From Massilia endophytica (lineage in GTDB: Bacteria; Pseudomonadota; Gammaproteobacteria; Burkholderiales; Burkholderiaceae_D), in contig NZ_CP088952.1 in assembly GCF_021165955.1 (NCBI RefSeq), positions 2,232,001 to 2,296,000 on the forward strand: 64,000 nt of DNA. Reading direction: 5' to 3'. The notes under the pieces were generated by a model, which made no database searches, was not told the DNA's origin, and saw only the letters and a list, made by a program, of their open reading frames with translations. Shown piece by piece: positions 1-7,694 of the stretch; within the stretch, counting starts at the first letter, position 1, and each line of letters opens with the position of its first letter. The translations under genes and the position numbers were made by a program.

Positions 1-39
1 CAGCTCAATCAGGGAGAAGCCCAGCTTACCACTGCGCAT
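1..39 (-). CDS. Type II-like pseudopilin, N-terminus only (partial)
   Basis: An ATG at 39 lies inside the last codons of the preceding pseudopilin gene and opens a different frame that runs off the left edge. It reads MRSGKLGFSLIEL: a short basic leader, Gly, then Phe-Ser-Leu-Ile-Glu-Leu. This is the class III signal cleaved by prepilin peptidase PilD/GspO between Gly and Phe, with the conserved Glu at mature position 5. It is therefore the start of a second pseudopilin (GspH/I/J-like), translationally coupled to the gene at 26-508. Only 13 residues are visible, so the subtype cannot be named. Confidence 0.75.
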   Translation of the reverse strand, partial: MRSGKLGFSLIEL

Positions 40-508
40 ACGGCACTCCGTTCAGGCCCGTGAGCGGCGATTTCGAGTAGACGTCGAAGACGTCCACGCC
101 TTCCACCGGAGCTTCAGGCGGCGAGTCGAAGCGGCGCTTGCCCCAGCTGTCCACCGCCGACAGCGCCGGGTTGGCAAAGGGGTCGCGGGGGATGCGGCGC
201 AGGAAGTAGAGCTTGGGGCCGGTCTTGTTCTGCTCGTCCACCACCCCGGCGCTCAGGTCGATGAGGGACTTCGGGTAGCCAGAATCCGTGCCGACGTCGA
301 TGAGTATCCTGCCCGCGTCCGCCGCGTGCTTGTAGGCGTCGATCGCCTGGCGGATATCGCGCAAGGCAGTACGCAGCGCCTGTTCCTTCTGGCGGCGCAG
401 CGTGGTTTCGATGACCGGCACCGCCACGCTGGCCATGACGCCAAGAATGGCGGCGGCGGCAAGCAGCTCGATCAGGCTGAAACCGCGGCTGAGGCGGAAA
501 AACGTCAT
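26..508 (-). CDS. Type II secretion-like major pseudopilin (GspG-like)
   Basis: The protein has 160 residues and begins MTFFRLSRGFSLIELLAAA, a prepilin leader with the Gly-Phe cleavage site and Glu5, followed by the hydrophobic N-terminal helix. The C-terminal half has 'RIPRDPFANP', typical of GspG-type pseudopilins (normally about 140-150 aa). The protein would be cleaved and methylated by prepilin peptidase and assembled into a periplasmic pseudopilus. The ATG at 508 overlaps the TGA of the secretin gene (ATGA), which fixes the start and implies coupling. It lies downstream of the secretin in a leftward operon. An MSHA/type IV pilus-like role is the main alternative. Confidence 0.85.
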   Translation of the reverse strand: MTFFRLSRGFSLIELLAAAAILGVMASVAVPVIETTLRRQKEQALRTALRDIRQAIDAYKHAADAGRILIDVGTDSGYPKSLIDLSAGVVDEQNKTGPKLYFLRRIPRDPFANPALSAVDSWGKRRFDSPPEAPVEGVDVFDVYSKSPLTGLNGVPYAQW

Positions 509-2799
509 GGCGGCGTAATCACGATATTGTGCAGCGCAGGCAGCGAGGGAATGCCTACCGCCTTCTTGCTGCCGATCGGCGTGGCCGCGATGACGCCCAC
601 CGTCGTGGCATGTGGCGCTGCGGGCGGCGTTTTCGCCCGCAAGGTCAGCGTGAGCACGGTCCCTTGCCCACCCGCTTCCGCTCCGTCGCCGGACTTCATG
701 CCCACCGATGCGCGGCCGCTTGCGCCATCGAAGGATTTGCTGAAGGCGCCTTTGCCATCCTTGTTGAAGTAGCCGCCGTCGTCGAGCGACACAAGCTCGA
801 ATTCGGCCGGGTTGCAGGCCACCTGCAGCGAGGCGGCGCGCAGCGGCTCGGCGCTGTCCATGCGCAGTTCCAGACTGAAGGTCTGCCCTGCCTTGACGCT
901 CGCGGGCCCGGTCCAGGCCAGCTTCGGCGCGTCCGGCGTGGAGGCCGGCGTCACCTGCGCGCTGCGCGTGGCCGCAGCCGCTGGCTGGGCTGGATCGGCG
1001 GTTCCTCCCTGCGCTGCTGTGCGCAGCTGGAGCGGCCGGTCGCGCAACACGGCTTCGGTGCCGGACCAGAAGGCTTCGTCGGCGGGGCTGCTGCGCTGGA
1101 TATTGCGGATCAGGTGCGGCGTGATCGAGAGCACGATCTCGGTCTTGGTGCGGCTGTCCGTCTGGCTGCCGAACAGGCGGCCAAGGATGGGGAACTCGCC
1201 CAGCAGCGGCACCTTGTTGCCGGAACTGCGGTCCTCGTCGCTGATCAGGCCTGCCAGCACCTGGGTTTCGCCGTCCTTCAGGCGCAAGGCGGTGTTGAAG
1301 TTGCGCGTGCCGATCTGGTAGGCCGAGGAACCGTTGTTGGTCTTGACGGAGGAAACGAGCGAGCTGACCTCCATGCCCAGCTTCAGGCCGATCTCGTCGC
1401 GCAGGTGAATGTCGGGCTCCACCTCCAGCTTCAGGCCCACGTCCAGGTATTGGATATTCTCGGTGACGAAGGTGTTCGTCGTCGTGGTGGTCACCACCGG
1501 CACCTTGTCGCCGATCATGATCTTCGCCTTCTCGCGGTCCCGCACGCGGATGCGCGGGTTGGCCAGCAGGTTGGCGTCGCCGTCGGTCTTCTGCAGGTTG
1601 ATGGTGGCGCTCGGAACGGAAACGCCGATCGACTTCGAATCGAGGTTGCGCAGGTCGCTCAGCTTCATGGCCGAAGTCGTGCTGCCGTTGGTTGGAATCG
1701 AGGTGGTTGCTCCCAGCGGCGTCACGGTGAACTGGCTGTTCCATTGCACACCGGCGTTCAACAGGCGCGAACGGTTAATCTCCAGAACCTCCACCTCCAG
1801 CATGATCTCCGGCTCCTCCAGGTCCTGCAGCTTGACCAGCTTTTCCGCCAGGGCGATAGTCTCGGGGCTTTCGCGCAGCACCATCAGGTTGTATTTGTCG
1901 TCGACGTAGATGTCCTTGAGCTTGAGCACCGTCTTGAGCATGTTGGCGGCCTGCTTGGCCTCCACATTGGCCAGGTAGAAGGCGCGCACCACCAGGTCCT
2001 GGTATTCGCGCAGCTTGGCCGAGGTGCTCGGGTATATCAGCACACTGCTCGCATTGAGCACCTTCTTCTCCAGCTGGCTGGTGGACAGGATCACGTCGAT
2101 GGCGTCGTCCAGCGAGGTCTGTTTGAGGAATACGGTGGTGCGCTGGTCGGGACGCACGTCCTTGTCGAAGATGAAGTTGATGCCGGTAGTGCGCGACAGC
2201 GCGTCGAAGATGGCCTTGATGCTGGCGTCGCGGAATTCCAGGTTGATGGGCTTGCGATAGCTGCTGCTCAGGCTCGGCGAGGTGACGGGGACAGGCGTCT
2301 GCTTCAGCTCCAGCTCGCGCAGGAGGGCAATCGCTTCGGGATGGGCAGGCACGCGCTTCTGGGCGGTTGCCAGCAGCTGGGCCGCCTTGCCGAGCGCCCC
2401 TTCCTTGAGCGCCACGCCCGCGGCCTCCACTTCCCCGTCCGCCCTTTCCCATTCGGCCAGCTTGTGCTGGCCCGCCAGGGCGCGCGAGTTCTCGGGGTCG
2501 TAGGCCAGCACGGCCTCATAGGCTTTTGCAGCCTTGGCGCGCTCGCCGTTCGCCTGCGCCGAGGCAGCGTCGGAAAGCAGGCGGTTGGTGGCATTTTCGC
2601 GCACACGCAGCCAGTCGCGCCGGTATGCGACATCGCCCGGCGCCAGCTGCGCGGCCTGGGCCAGTTCCTTGACGGCGACAGGATAGTTCCCCTTCTCCGC
2701 CGCCGCCATGCCCGCGCGGTGGTGGGTCTGGGCCGCGCAGCCCGCCAGCACCAGCGCAACCAATACCGCTATCGCCCGTTTCGACAACATCACTAGCAT
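505..2799 (-). CDS. Secretin (GspD/PilQ-type) lipoprotein with C-terminal cohesin-like domain
   Basis: The protein has 764 residues. It starts with a lipoprotein signal (VLVALVLAGC lipobox), then a TPR-like helical region (about 20-170), an STN/N0-type domain ('INLEFRDASIKAIFDALS'), N1-type repeats and the secretin core with 'VPVVTTTTTNTF' and the C-terminal 'GEFPILGRLFG...KTEIVLSITPHLI'. It would form the outer-membrane gate of a type II or type IV pilus-like machine. After the secretin core, roughly the last 140 residues form an extra beta-rich domain ('VKAGQTFSLELRM...LVSLDDGGYFNKDG') resembling cohesin-like domains, which standard GspD lacks. The start chosen is the ATG at 2799, because AAGG sits just upstream, overlapping the previous stop. 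An ATG at 2790 has poorer spacing. Confidence 0.88.
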   Translation of the reverse strand: MLVMLSKRAIAVLVALVLAGCAAQTHHRAGMAAAEKGNYPVAVKELAQAAQLAPGDVAYRRDWLRVRENATNRLLSDAASAQANGERAKAAKAYEAVLAYDPENSRALAGQHKLAEWERADGEVEAAGVALKEGALGKAAQLLATAQKRVPAHPEAIALLRELELKQTPVPVTSPSLSSSYRKPINLEFRDASIKAIFDALSRTTGINFIFDKDVRPDQRTTVFLKQTSLDDAIDVILSTSQLEKKVLNASSVLIYPSTSAKLREYQDLVVRAFYLANVEAKQAANMLKTVLKLKDIYVDDKYNLMVLRESPETIALAEKLVKLQDLEEPEIMLEVEVLEINRSRLLNAGVQWNSQFTVTPLGATTSIPTNGSTTSAMKLSDLRNLDSKSIGVSVPSATINLQKTDGDANLLANPRIRVRDREKAKIMIGDKVPVVTTTTTNTFVTENIQYLDVGLKLEVEPDIHLRDEIGLKLGMEVSSLVSSVKTNNGSSAYQIGTRNFNTALRLKDGETQVLAGLISDEDRSSGNKVPLLGEFPILGRLFGSQTDSRTKTEIVLSITPHLIRNIQRSSPADEAFWSGTEAVLRDRPLQLRTAAQGGTADPAQPAAAATRSAQVTPASTPDAPKLAWTGPASVKAGQTFSLELRMDSAEPLRAASLQVACNPAEFELVSLDDGGYFNKDGKGAFSKSFDGASGRASVGMKSGDGAEAGGQGTVLTLTLRAKTPPAAPHATTVGVIAATPIGSKKAVGIPSLPALHNIVITPP

Positions 2800-2806
2800 T
2801 TTCGCC

Positions 2807-3319
2807 TTATTCCTGGACAGGAATCGGCAGCGTCTGGCGGATGCCAAGTGCGACCGACTCGAATTCGATTTGATTGGGACTGAGCGCGGCCACCTTGTAG
2901 CCGCCTTCCAGCACTTCGCCTTGCCGCGCCAGCACCACCTGGTCGCCCAGCATGAGATAGACCACCGTGGCCTCGCCGTCCCGCATCTGGCCTACGAACT
3001 TGTATGGCAGCGGCGGTGGAGGCGGGGGCACGTTCGCCGCCGGCGCGGCACTGGCAGCGGCCTGCTGGGGCGGAGGGGGCGGCGGAGGGGGCTGCCAGCC
3101 GCGCGGCGCAAACGGGTCGCTGTCCGCGGCCACCCAGGCGGGCGACGCGCGCGCCGTCACGGTAGCGGCGGCGGCAGGCATGGCCACGGCCGCCGGCCTT
3201 GCAGGCCTGCCACGCGCCTCGGCAAACGGCGGCTCGTCCACGGGATAGAAGATGGCGGCAACCGTTGCCGCCAATGCCGCCGACAGGATGGCCCAGCGCT
3301 TTCCCGCGCCCTTATCCAT
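2807..3319 (-). CDS. PulC/PilP-like inner-membrane secretion protein
   Basis: The protein has 170 residues: a short cytoplasmic N-terminus, one membrane helix (WAILSAALAATVAAIFYPV), a long Ala/Pro-rich linker with two runs of prolines, the 'SDPFAP' motif typical of PulC/PilP proteins, and a C-terminal HR-like beta domain ('YKFVGQMRDGEATVVYL'). Such proteins link the inner-membrane platform to the secretin. The ATG at 3319 overlaps the TAA of the upstream PilO-like gene (ATGGATAA), and the downstream secretin begins 8 bases after this stop. Similarity is to the HR domain and linker layout; specific GspC homology cannot be proven by eye. Confidence 0.7.
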   Translation of the reverse strand: MDKGAGKRWAILSAALAATVAAIFYPVDEPPFAEARGRPARPAAVAMPAAAATVTARASPAWVAADSDPFAPRGWQPPPPPPPPQQAAASAAPAANVPPPPPPLPYKFVGQMRDGEATVVYLMLGDQVVLARQGEVLEGGYKVAALSPNQIEFESVALGIRQTLPIPVQE

Positions 3320-3866
3320 GTTCGCCCCGGCGGAAGAAGGCGGAGAACGTGAGCTCGCAGGCCAGCGCGCTCGCGCCGATGTTCTCGCGGGTGCAGCGGA
3401 TCGCATCGAGAGCGACGAAGGGCATTTCGGATGCCAGCGCCGCAACGAAGCGGCGCACCTGGGGGTAGCCGGTCTTCACCGACAAGCTGATGCGATAGCG
3501 CCAGTAAGGCTGGCCCGGCGGCGTTTCAAGGGTATAGCCCACTTCGTCCGTGACGAGCCCCACGTCCCTGGCGGTGCCCAGGAAACGATGGGCAAAATCG
3601 GCGCTGTCGAACTGCGGCAGAGGAACGGCGGCGGATGCCGCGGCGGGGCTGGCGGACGCGGGCGGGCGCGGCGACTGCCGGAGGGCGCGCAGCGCCTCCT
3701 GCTCGGTGTCCGCGGCATGGGTGGCCACGGCCAGGCTCAGGCTGGCCAGTACCAGCAATCCCGCCGCGCCGAGGAGGCCGATAACGGCTCCTGGCATGAC
3801 GCGCAATTGCTGCCGGAAGTAAAAGCGAATCGCGCGGACGAGAATCAAGCAGCCACCAACAAACAT
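3312..3866 (-). CDS. PilO/GspM-like inner-membrane assembly protein
   Basis: The protein has 184 residues: a basic N-terminus, one membrane helix (about 27-48, VIGLLGAAGLLVLASLSLAV), an Ala/Pro linker and a C-terminal ferredoxin-like segment ('RYRISLSVKTGYPQVRRFVAAL'). This is the layout of PilO/GspM platform proteins. It is the first gene of the leftward secretion operon and overlaps the PulC-like gene by 8 bases. There is no clear Shine-Dalgarno before the ATG at 3866. It does lie about 20 bases downstream of a perfect TATAAT, so the mRNA leader would be very short. An internal ATG at 3797 would remove the basic segment before the helix and is less likely. Confidence 0.65.
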   Translation of the reverse strand: MFVGGCLILVRAIRFYFRQQLRVMPGAVIGLLGAAGLLVLASLSLAVATHAADTEQEALRALRQSPRPPASASPAAASAAVPLPQFDSADFAHRFLGTARDVGLVTDEVGYTLETPPGQPYWRYRISLSVKTGYPQVRRFVAALASEMPFVALDAIRCTRENIGASALACELTFSAFFRRGEHG

Positions 3867-3886
3867 CGTTAAAGAAATAACCGATG

Positions 3887-3914
3887 ATTATAAGTAACTA
3901 AGCTTGCGTGAAAA
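3887..3914 (-). promoter_or_regulatory. Probable sigma-70 promoter of the secretion operon
   Basis: On the minus strand a perfect -10 box TATAAT (3887-3892) follows TTTTCA (3909-3914, 4 of 6 matches to TTGACA) with a 16-base spacer. It lies in the AT-rich gap upstream of the PilO-like gene. This supports that gene as the first of the operon. Confidence 0.55.
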
Positions 3915-4002
3915 CTCACTAATTGTCACATTAACGTAAATTGGCGGGGGTGGCCGGTCAGGCCGTCGCACCTCCGCCACACATTGGGCCGGGGCCGCTG
4001 CG

Positions 4003-4407
4003 TCAGTTCCAGCGCCCGCCGCTGCCGCCTGCGCTGAAACGTCCCGCGCCCAGCAGCACGACAGCGACGGCAGAGAACAGGTACAGGGCCTGCAGTTCGA
4101 TGGCCCAGCCGCCGGTGTTATTGACCTGGAAGATCTGCGCCGTGTGCACCAGCATGATCGCCACCACCATGTTGACGGCGATGACCAGGGCCGCGGCGCG
4201 CGTCCAGATGCCGATCAGCACCAGCAGCGGCGCCACCACTTCGCCCACGTAAACAAGATAGGCGAAGGCCGAAGGCAGGCCCGCCTTTTCCACCATGCCG
4301 ACGATGGGGCCCACCCCGTTCGTCAGTTTCGATACGCCGTGAAAGAGGATCAAGAGCGCAAGCGCCGCACGCAAGACGAGCTTGCCGGTATCCTGAGCTG
4401 CTGCCAT
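4003..4407 (-). CDS. DoxX family membrane protein
   Basis: The protein has 134 residues and four hydrophobic helices, with the DoxX pattern 'LRAALALLILFHGVSKLTNG' near the N-terminus and 'LVYVGEVVAPLLVLIG' in helix 2. DoxX proteins are small inner-membrane proteins. Some are linked to thiosulfate:quinone or thiol redox chemistry, but most have no proven substrate. A strong AAGGAGT lies 6 bases before the ATG. The gene follows the small membrane-protein gene by 51 bases on the same strand. The sox region is 15 kb away, so a link to sulfur oxidation is not shown. Confidence 0.85.
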   Translation of the reverse strand: MAAAQDTGKLVLRAALALLILFHGVSKLTNGVGPIVGMVEKAGLPSAFAYLVYVGEVVAPLLVLIGIWTRAAALVIAVNMVVAIMLVHTAQIFQVNNTGGWAIELQALYLFSAVAVVLLGAGRFSAGGSGGRWN

Positions 4408-4458
4408 GGGGGACTCCTTATGATTTTGTTAGCGGAATCCCCATCATACGCCAACAGC

Positions 4459-4743
4459 TCAGCGCAGCGCCGCGGCGACCCGGTCGCCATAGCCCTGGCC
4501 GTGCAACTGGGATGCCAGCTGGATGGCGCGCAGGCTGCAGGCAACGGGGTCGGGTTCGGATTGTGAGCGCAGGCATTGTTCGCGCTGCTGCCGGGCGAAG
4601 GTTTCCGCCTCCACTCCCTCATCGCTGCCGCGCAGGTAGGCCTCGGCAGCGAAACTGGCGAGCACGGGCAGCGCCAGGAGCGCCAGCCCGAGCAGGGATC
4701 GGGCGGATGGGCGCACTGCCTGGCGGTGGCGGACACTGGACAT
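4459..4743 (-). CDS. Small membrane-anchored hypothetical protein
   Basis: This 94-residue protein is not recognised. It has a basic N-terminus, one membrane helix or uncleaved signal (LLGLALLALPVLASFAAEAYL), then a charged segment with two cysteines and 'RQQREQC...DPVACSLRAIQLA'. The start chosen is the ATG at 4743, which has GGAG 7 bases upstream; an in-frame start at 4767 has none. It reads toward doxX and could be cotranscribed with it. The reading frame has coding-like composition, but no homologue can be confirmed by eye. Confidence 0.5.
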   Translation of the reverse strand: MSSVRHRQAVRPSARSLLGLALLALPVLASFAAEAYLRGSDEGVEAETFARQQREQCLRSQSEPDPVACSLRAIQLASQLHGQGYGDRVAAALR

Positions 4744-4961
4744 GGTGGCTCCGGAACGGGTGGGCATGTGGACGCATGCTACGCGTCGAATATGTCGCTT
4801 CGGTGACGACTGCGCCGGAGTTTGATCTGGCGCAACAGTCGTGTTGCCAATATGTAATTGAATCTTGCGAGAATGTTTCCTCTCTGCTCGTCTTTATTGT
4901 AGGATAGTCCCTTTGCTTGTGGCGCACTGCACAGGCACGGACACCCGCAATAGGACACACG

Positions 4962-6164
4962 ATGGAATTCTGGTTGCGCGCAAGCGACCCTGCCAGCCCA
5001 GAGCGCACGCGCAGCCGAGCCGCCAGCCTGTCCCGGTCCGGAAAACTGCTGTGCATCGCCGCTGTCCTGGCCATTGCCGGCGCCGAATACATCCGCTGGA
5101 CGCACACCGTCCAGCAAGCCCCTTCCGCCTTGCTCGTCGAGCCCGCACAGCCGGGAAAAGTCAGCCTTACACCCCGCTCGAATTCGCTGCTGCCCATGCC
5201 CGCGAACGTCCCGTCCGCGCACGCCAGCGCCATGACGCCCCTGCCCGGCGGCCGCATGCTGGCCTTCTGGTGGGCAGGCACCCGCGAGGGCGCGCCCGAC
5301 GTCAAGGTCTACGCCTCCTACTGGAATGAAGGCAAGTGGACAGAGCCCTGGGTGATCGCCAGCCGCGACACCCTGGCCGCGGCCCTCGGCTACGGCGTGC
5401 GCCGCATCGGCAATCCCGTGGCCTGGACCTCGGCCGACGGCACCATCGACCTCTTCGTGGTCGTAACCGGCATGGGAGGCTGGGCGACCTCGCGCCTGGT
5501 CCAGATGGTGTCTCACGACCTCGGCAAAACGCTCAAGGTTAAACGATTGCTCCCGATGTCGCCGATCTTCAACACGAGCGTGCTGGTGCGTAATTCGCCC
5601 CTCAGCCTGGCGGACGGCGGCTGGCTGCTGCCCGCCTATTTCGAGATCGGCCTCAAATACCCGCTGATGCTGGCCTTCGACCGGCACGGCGACCCGCGCT
5701 GGGTCTCGCGCATCGGCCAGCGCATCACGACCTTGCAGCCGACCGTGGTGCCCATGACCTCTTCCGTCGTCCACGCCTGGATGCGCGATGCGAGCAGCGA
5801 GCAGCGCATCCAGCAGGCGCGCAGCACCGACGGCGGCGCCAGCTGGACCGACCTGCCCGCACTGGACCTGCCGAACCAGGGCACCTCGCTGAGCGCCCTG
5901 CGCCTGAGCAACGGCAGCGTCCTGCTGCTCCACAACCACGCCCTGCCCGGCGGCTCGGACCGCAGCACTCTGCGCCTCTCTATTTCCGAGGATGGCCGCC
6001 ACTGGTCGCACGTGACGGATATCGAGCATGGCAAGTCCGGCGAGGAGTATTCCTATCCGGACCTGCACCAGATCGGCAATGAACTGCACATCACCTATAC
6101 TGCGCGGCGCCAGGCGATTGCCCACCACGTCTACGACCTGGCTTTCGGGGGACCACAGCAATGA
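4962..6164 (+). CDS. Membrane-anchored sialidase-fold (BNR/Asp-box) protein
   Basis: The 400-residue protein has an N-terminal membrane anchor or signal (about 26-45, LLCIAAVLAIAGAEYI) and then a beta-propeller of the exo-alpha-sialidase superfamily. Asp-box repeats are seen as 'STDGGASWTDL' and 'SEDGRHWSHV', with conserved-looking pieces such as 'FNTSVLVRNSPL' and 'EEYSYPDL'. Sialidase-fold proteins hydrolyse sialic acids or related acidic glycans, but the true substrate here is unknown. The start is the ATG at 4962 with AGGA upstream. It is first in a rightward operon and overlaps the next gene as ATGA, so it probably works with the membrane proteins and the LTA-synthase-type enzyme that follow. 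Confidence 0.75.
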   Translation: MEFWLRASDPASPERTRSRAASLSRSGKLLCIAAVLAIAGAEYIRWTHTVQQAPSALLVEPAQPGKVSLTPRSNSLLPMPANVPSAHASAMTPLPGGRMLAFWWAGTREGAPDVKVYASYWNEGKWTEPWVIASRDTLAAALGYGVRRIGNPVAWTSADGTIDLFVVVTGMGGWATSRLVQMVSHDLGKTLKVKRLLPMSPIFNTSVLVRNSPLSLADGGWLLPAYFEIGLKYPLMLAFDRHGDPRWVSRIGQRITTLQPTVVPMTSSVVHAWMRDASSEQRIQQARSTDGGASWTDLPALDLPNQGTSLSALRLSNGSVLLLHNHALPGGSDRSTLRLSISEDGRHWSHVTDIEHGKSGEEYSYPDLHQIGNELHITYTARRQAIAHHVYDLAFGGPQQ

Positions 6165-6838
6165 CCCTTCCTGATCTGGTATTGCAAACCGCCTACGGCA
6201 GGCTGGCCTGGGCCGTCGTGATGGCGGCCGTGATCCTCGGCTGGCTGCCGCCCGCCCTGCAGCGCTCATGGCGCGCCGCGGCGGGCCTGTTGTGCGGCCT
6301 TGCCTTGCTGGTGCTGCTGCCGGGGCAGCTCTCCCCTGCCTTCTGGCTGGCCATGGCCTTCCACTGGCCGAGCGGGCTGCTGCTGGGCTGCTGCGTCCTG
6401 CGCCTGTGGCAGCGCCTGCGGCCGGACAGAGGCCTGCAGGCCATGCCGCGCGAGTTCGCCGCGGCCGTCGCGGGCTTCGGCCTGGTGCTGTATGTGGACG
6501 CGATGGGCCTCACCTCGCTGGGCCTCTACTACTGGGGCTTTGCGCCGCGCGGCGCGCCCATGATGGCGCTGGCCGCCGCCATGCTGTGCGGCTTTGCGGT
6601 CATGCGCGGCATCATGCGCCCGCAGGCGGCCGCCGTGCTGGCGGCGCTGCTGCTGTTCTCCGCGCTGCGCCTGCCGAGCGGGAACCTGTGGGACGCACTG
6701 CTCGATCCCCTGCTGTGGGGCTGGGCGGTGGTTTCGCTGGGAGTGCAGGCATGGCGGCGGCGCGCGCAGCGCCCCGCGCCCGCTACGGCGCCGGAAATGG
6801 AAGTCGATGCTGCCCTGGTGGCCCGCCAGGGACAGTAA
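6161..6838 (+). CDS. Polytopic membrane protein, unknown function
   Basis: The 225-residue protein is almost wholly hydrophobic, with about seven membrane helices and a charged Pro/Ala-rich C-terminal tail. I do not recognise a family. The ATG overlaps the TGA of the sialidase-fold gene, and the next membrane protein starts 24 bases downstream, so the three are cotranscribed. Its place between a glycan-hydrolase-fold protein and a phosphoglycerol-transferase-like enzyme suggests a role in transport or assembly of an envelope polymer. That is inference from context only. Confidence 0.7.
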   Translation: MTLPDLVLQTAYGRLAWAVVMAAVILGWLPPALQRSWRAAAGLLCGLALLVLLPGQLSPAFWLAMAFHWPSGLLLGCCVLRLWQRLRPDRGLQAMPREFAAAVAGFGLVLYVDAMGLTSLGLYYWGFAPRGAPMMALAAAMLCGFAVMRGIMRPQAAAVLAALLLFSALRLPSGNLWDALLDPLLWGWAVVSLGVQAWRRRAQRPAPATAPEMEVDAALVARQGQ

Positions 6839-6862
6839 ATATTGTTAACGAAGGAGTAGGCA

Positions 6863-7681
6863 GTGGTCATCCGCAAATGGTTTTCTCATCCGGTCATCGT
6901 CACCGGCATCGCCATCAATCTGTTTGTGCTGCTTCTGGCGCTTGCCTGGTCCGGCCCTCAGCACGCGGCCCAGCTTTCGCGGCTGCTGGTGGAAGACGGC
7001 ATCGTGGAATGGATGCAGTTCCTCAGCTTCGCCATGACCTCCGGCCTTCTGCTGTTCGCGGCCTGCGAGCGCTGGCAGCGTTCGAAGTTTGACTTCGTGG
7101 TGTTCGCACTGCTCGGCATGGGCGCCGTGGTGGCCCTCGCCGCGATGGAAGAGATCAGCTGGTTCCAGCGCATCCTGCACGTGCAGTCGCCGGAGTTCTT
7201 CGCGCAGAATAACCGCCAGGCGGAGACCAACCTGCACAACCTGGCCATCGGCAGCAAGGGCAGCATCCACAAGACCATCCTGCTCAAGCTGATCGTTCTC
7301 GCAGGCCTCACGCACAACCTGGTGCTGCCGCTGCTGGCCCGCTGGCGCCCCGCCGTGCGCAGCTGGGTGGAGAAGCTGGGCGTCTACCTGCCGCCGCTGT
7401 GGGCCGCCGTCGTTTACCTGGTGCTGGTGATCCTCTCGCACGTGCTGACGGACCACGAGCGCAAGGGCGAACTGGGCGAGATGTTCGGCGCAGTACACTA
7501 TATGGCAACCATTTTCTCGGCCTACTTCCTCGGCCAGAACTACGGCCAGCCTGCCGTGTTCGAGAACCCGGCCGACACGCGCCGTGTGGCAAAGCTGTTC
7601 AGCATACTCATGCTCTTCCTGCTGATGACCGCATGGCTGCTGAGTGCAGGCGCAGGCGCGATGGACGCGGTTCAAGGCTAA
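6863..7681 (+). CDS. Polytopic membrane protein with EEISW...NLHN motif
   Basis: The 272-residue protein has about six membrane helices. Between helices 3 and 4 it carries 'MEEISWFQRIL' and, about 25 residues on, 'NRQAETNLHNL'. Similar EEISW-x-QR / E-x-NLHN pairs recur in uncharacterised bacterial membrane proteins, and the clustered Glu, His and Asn could form a polar active or metal site. It starts at a GTG (6863) with AAGGAG 6 bases upstream. It lies 24 bases after the preceding membrane-protein gene and 13 bases before the LTA-synthase-like start, firmly in the same operon. No reaction can be assigned. Confidence 0.72.
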   Translation: MVIRKWFSHPVIVTGIAINLFVLLLALAWSGPQHAAQLSRLLVEDGIVEWMQFLSFAMTSGLLLFAACERWQRSKFDFVVFALLGMGAVVALAAMEEISWFQRILHVQSPEFFAQNNRQAETNLHNLAIGSKGSIHKTILLKLIVLAGLTHNLVLPLLARWRPAVRSWVEKLGVYLPPLWAAVVYLVLVILSHVLTDHERKGELGEMFGAVHYMATIFSAYFLGQNYGQPAVFENPADTRRVAKLFSILMLFLLMTAWLLSAGAGAMDAVQG

Positions 7682-7694
7682 GCGGGGCGGAACG

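Noticed and set aside
529..2796. Long open frame on the plus strand opposite the secretin
   Set aside because: It is the antisense of a clear secretin gene; the predicted protein is rich in Arg, Gly, His and Gln with no domain.
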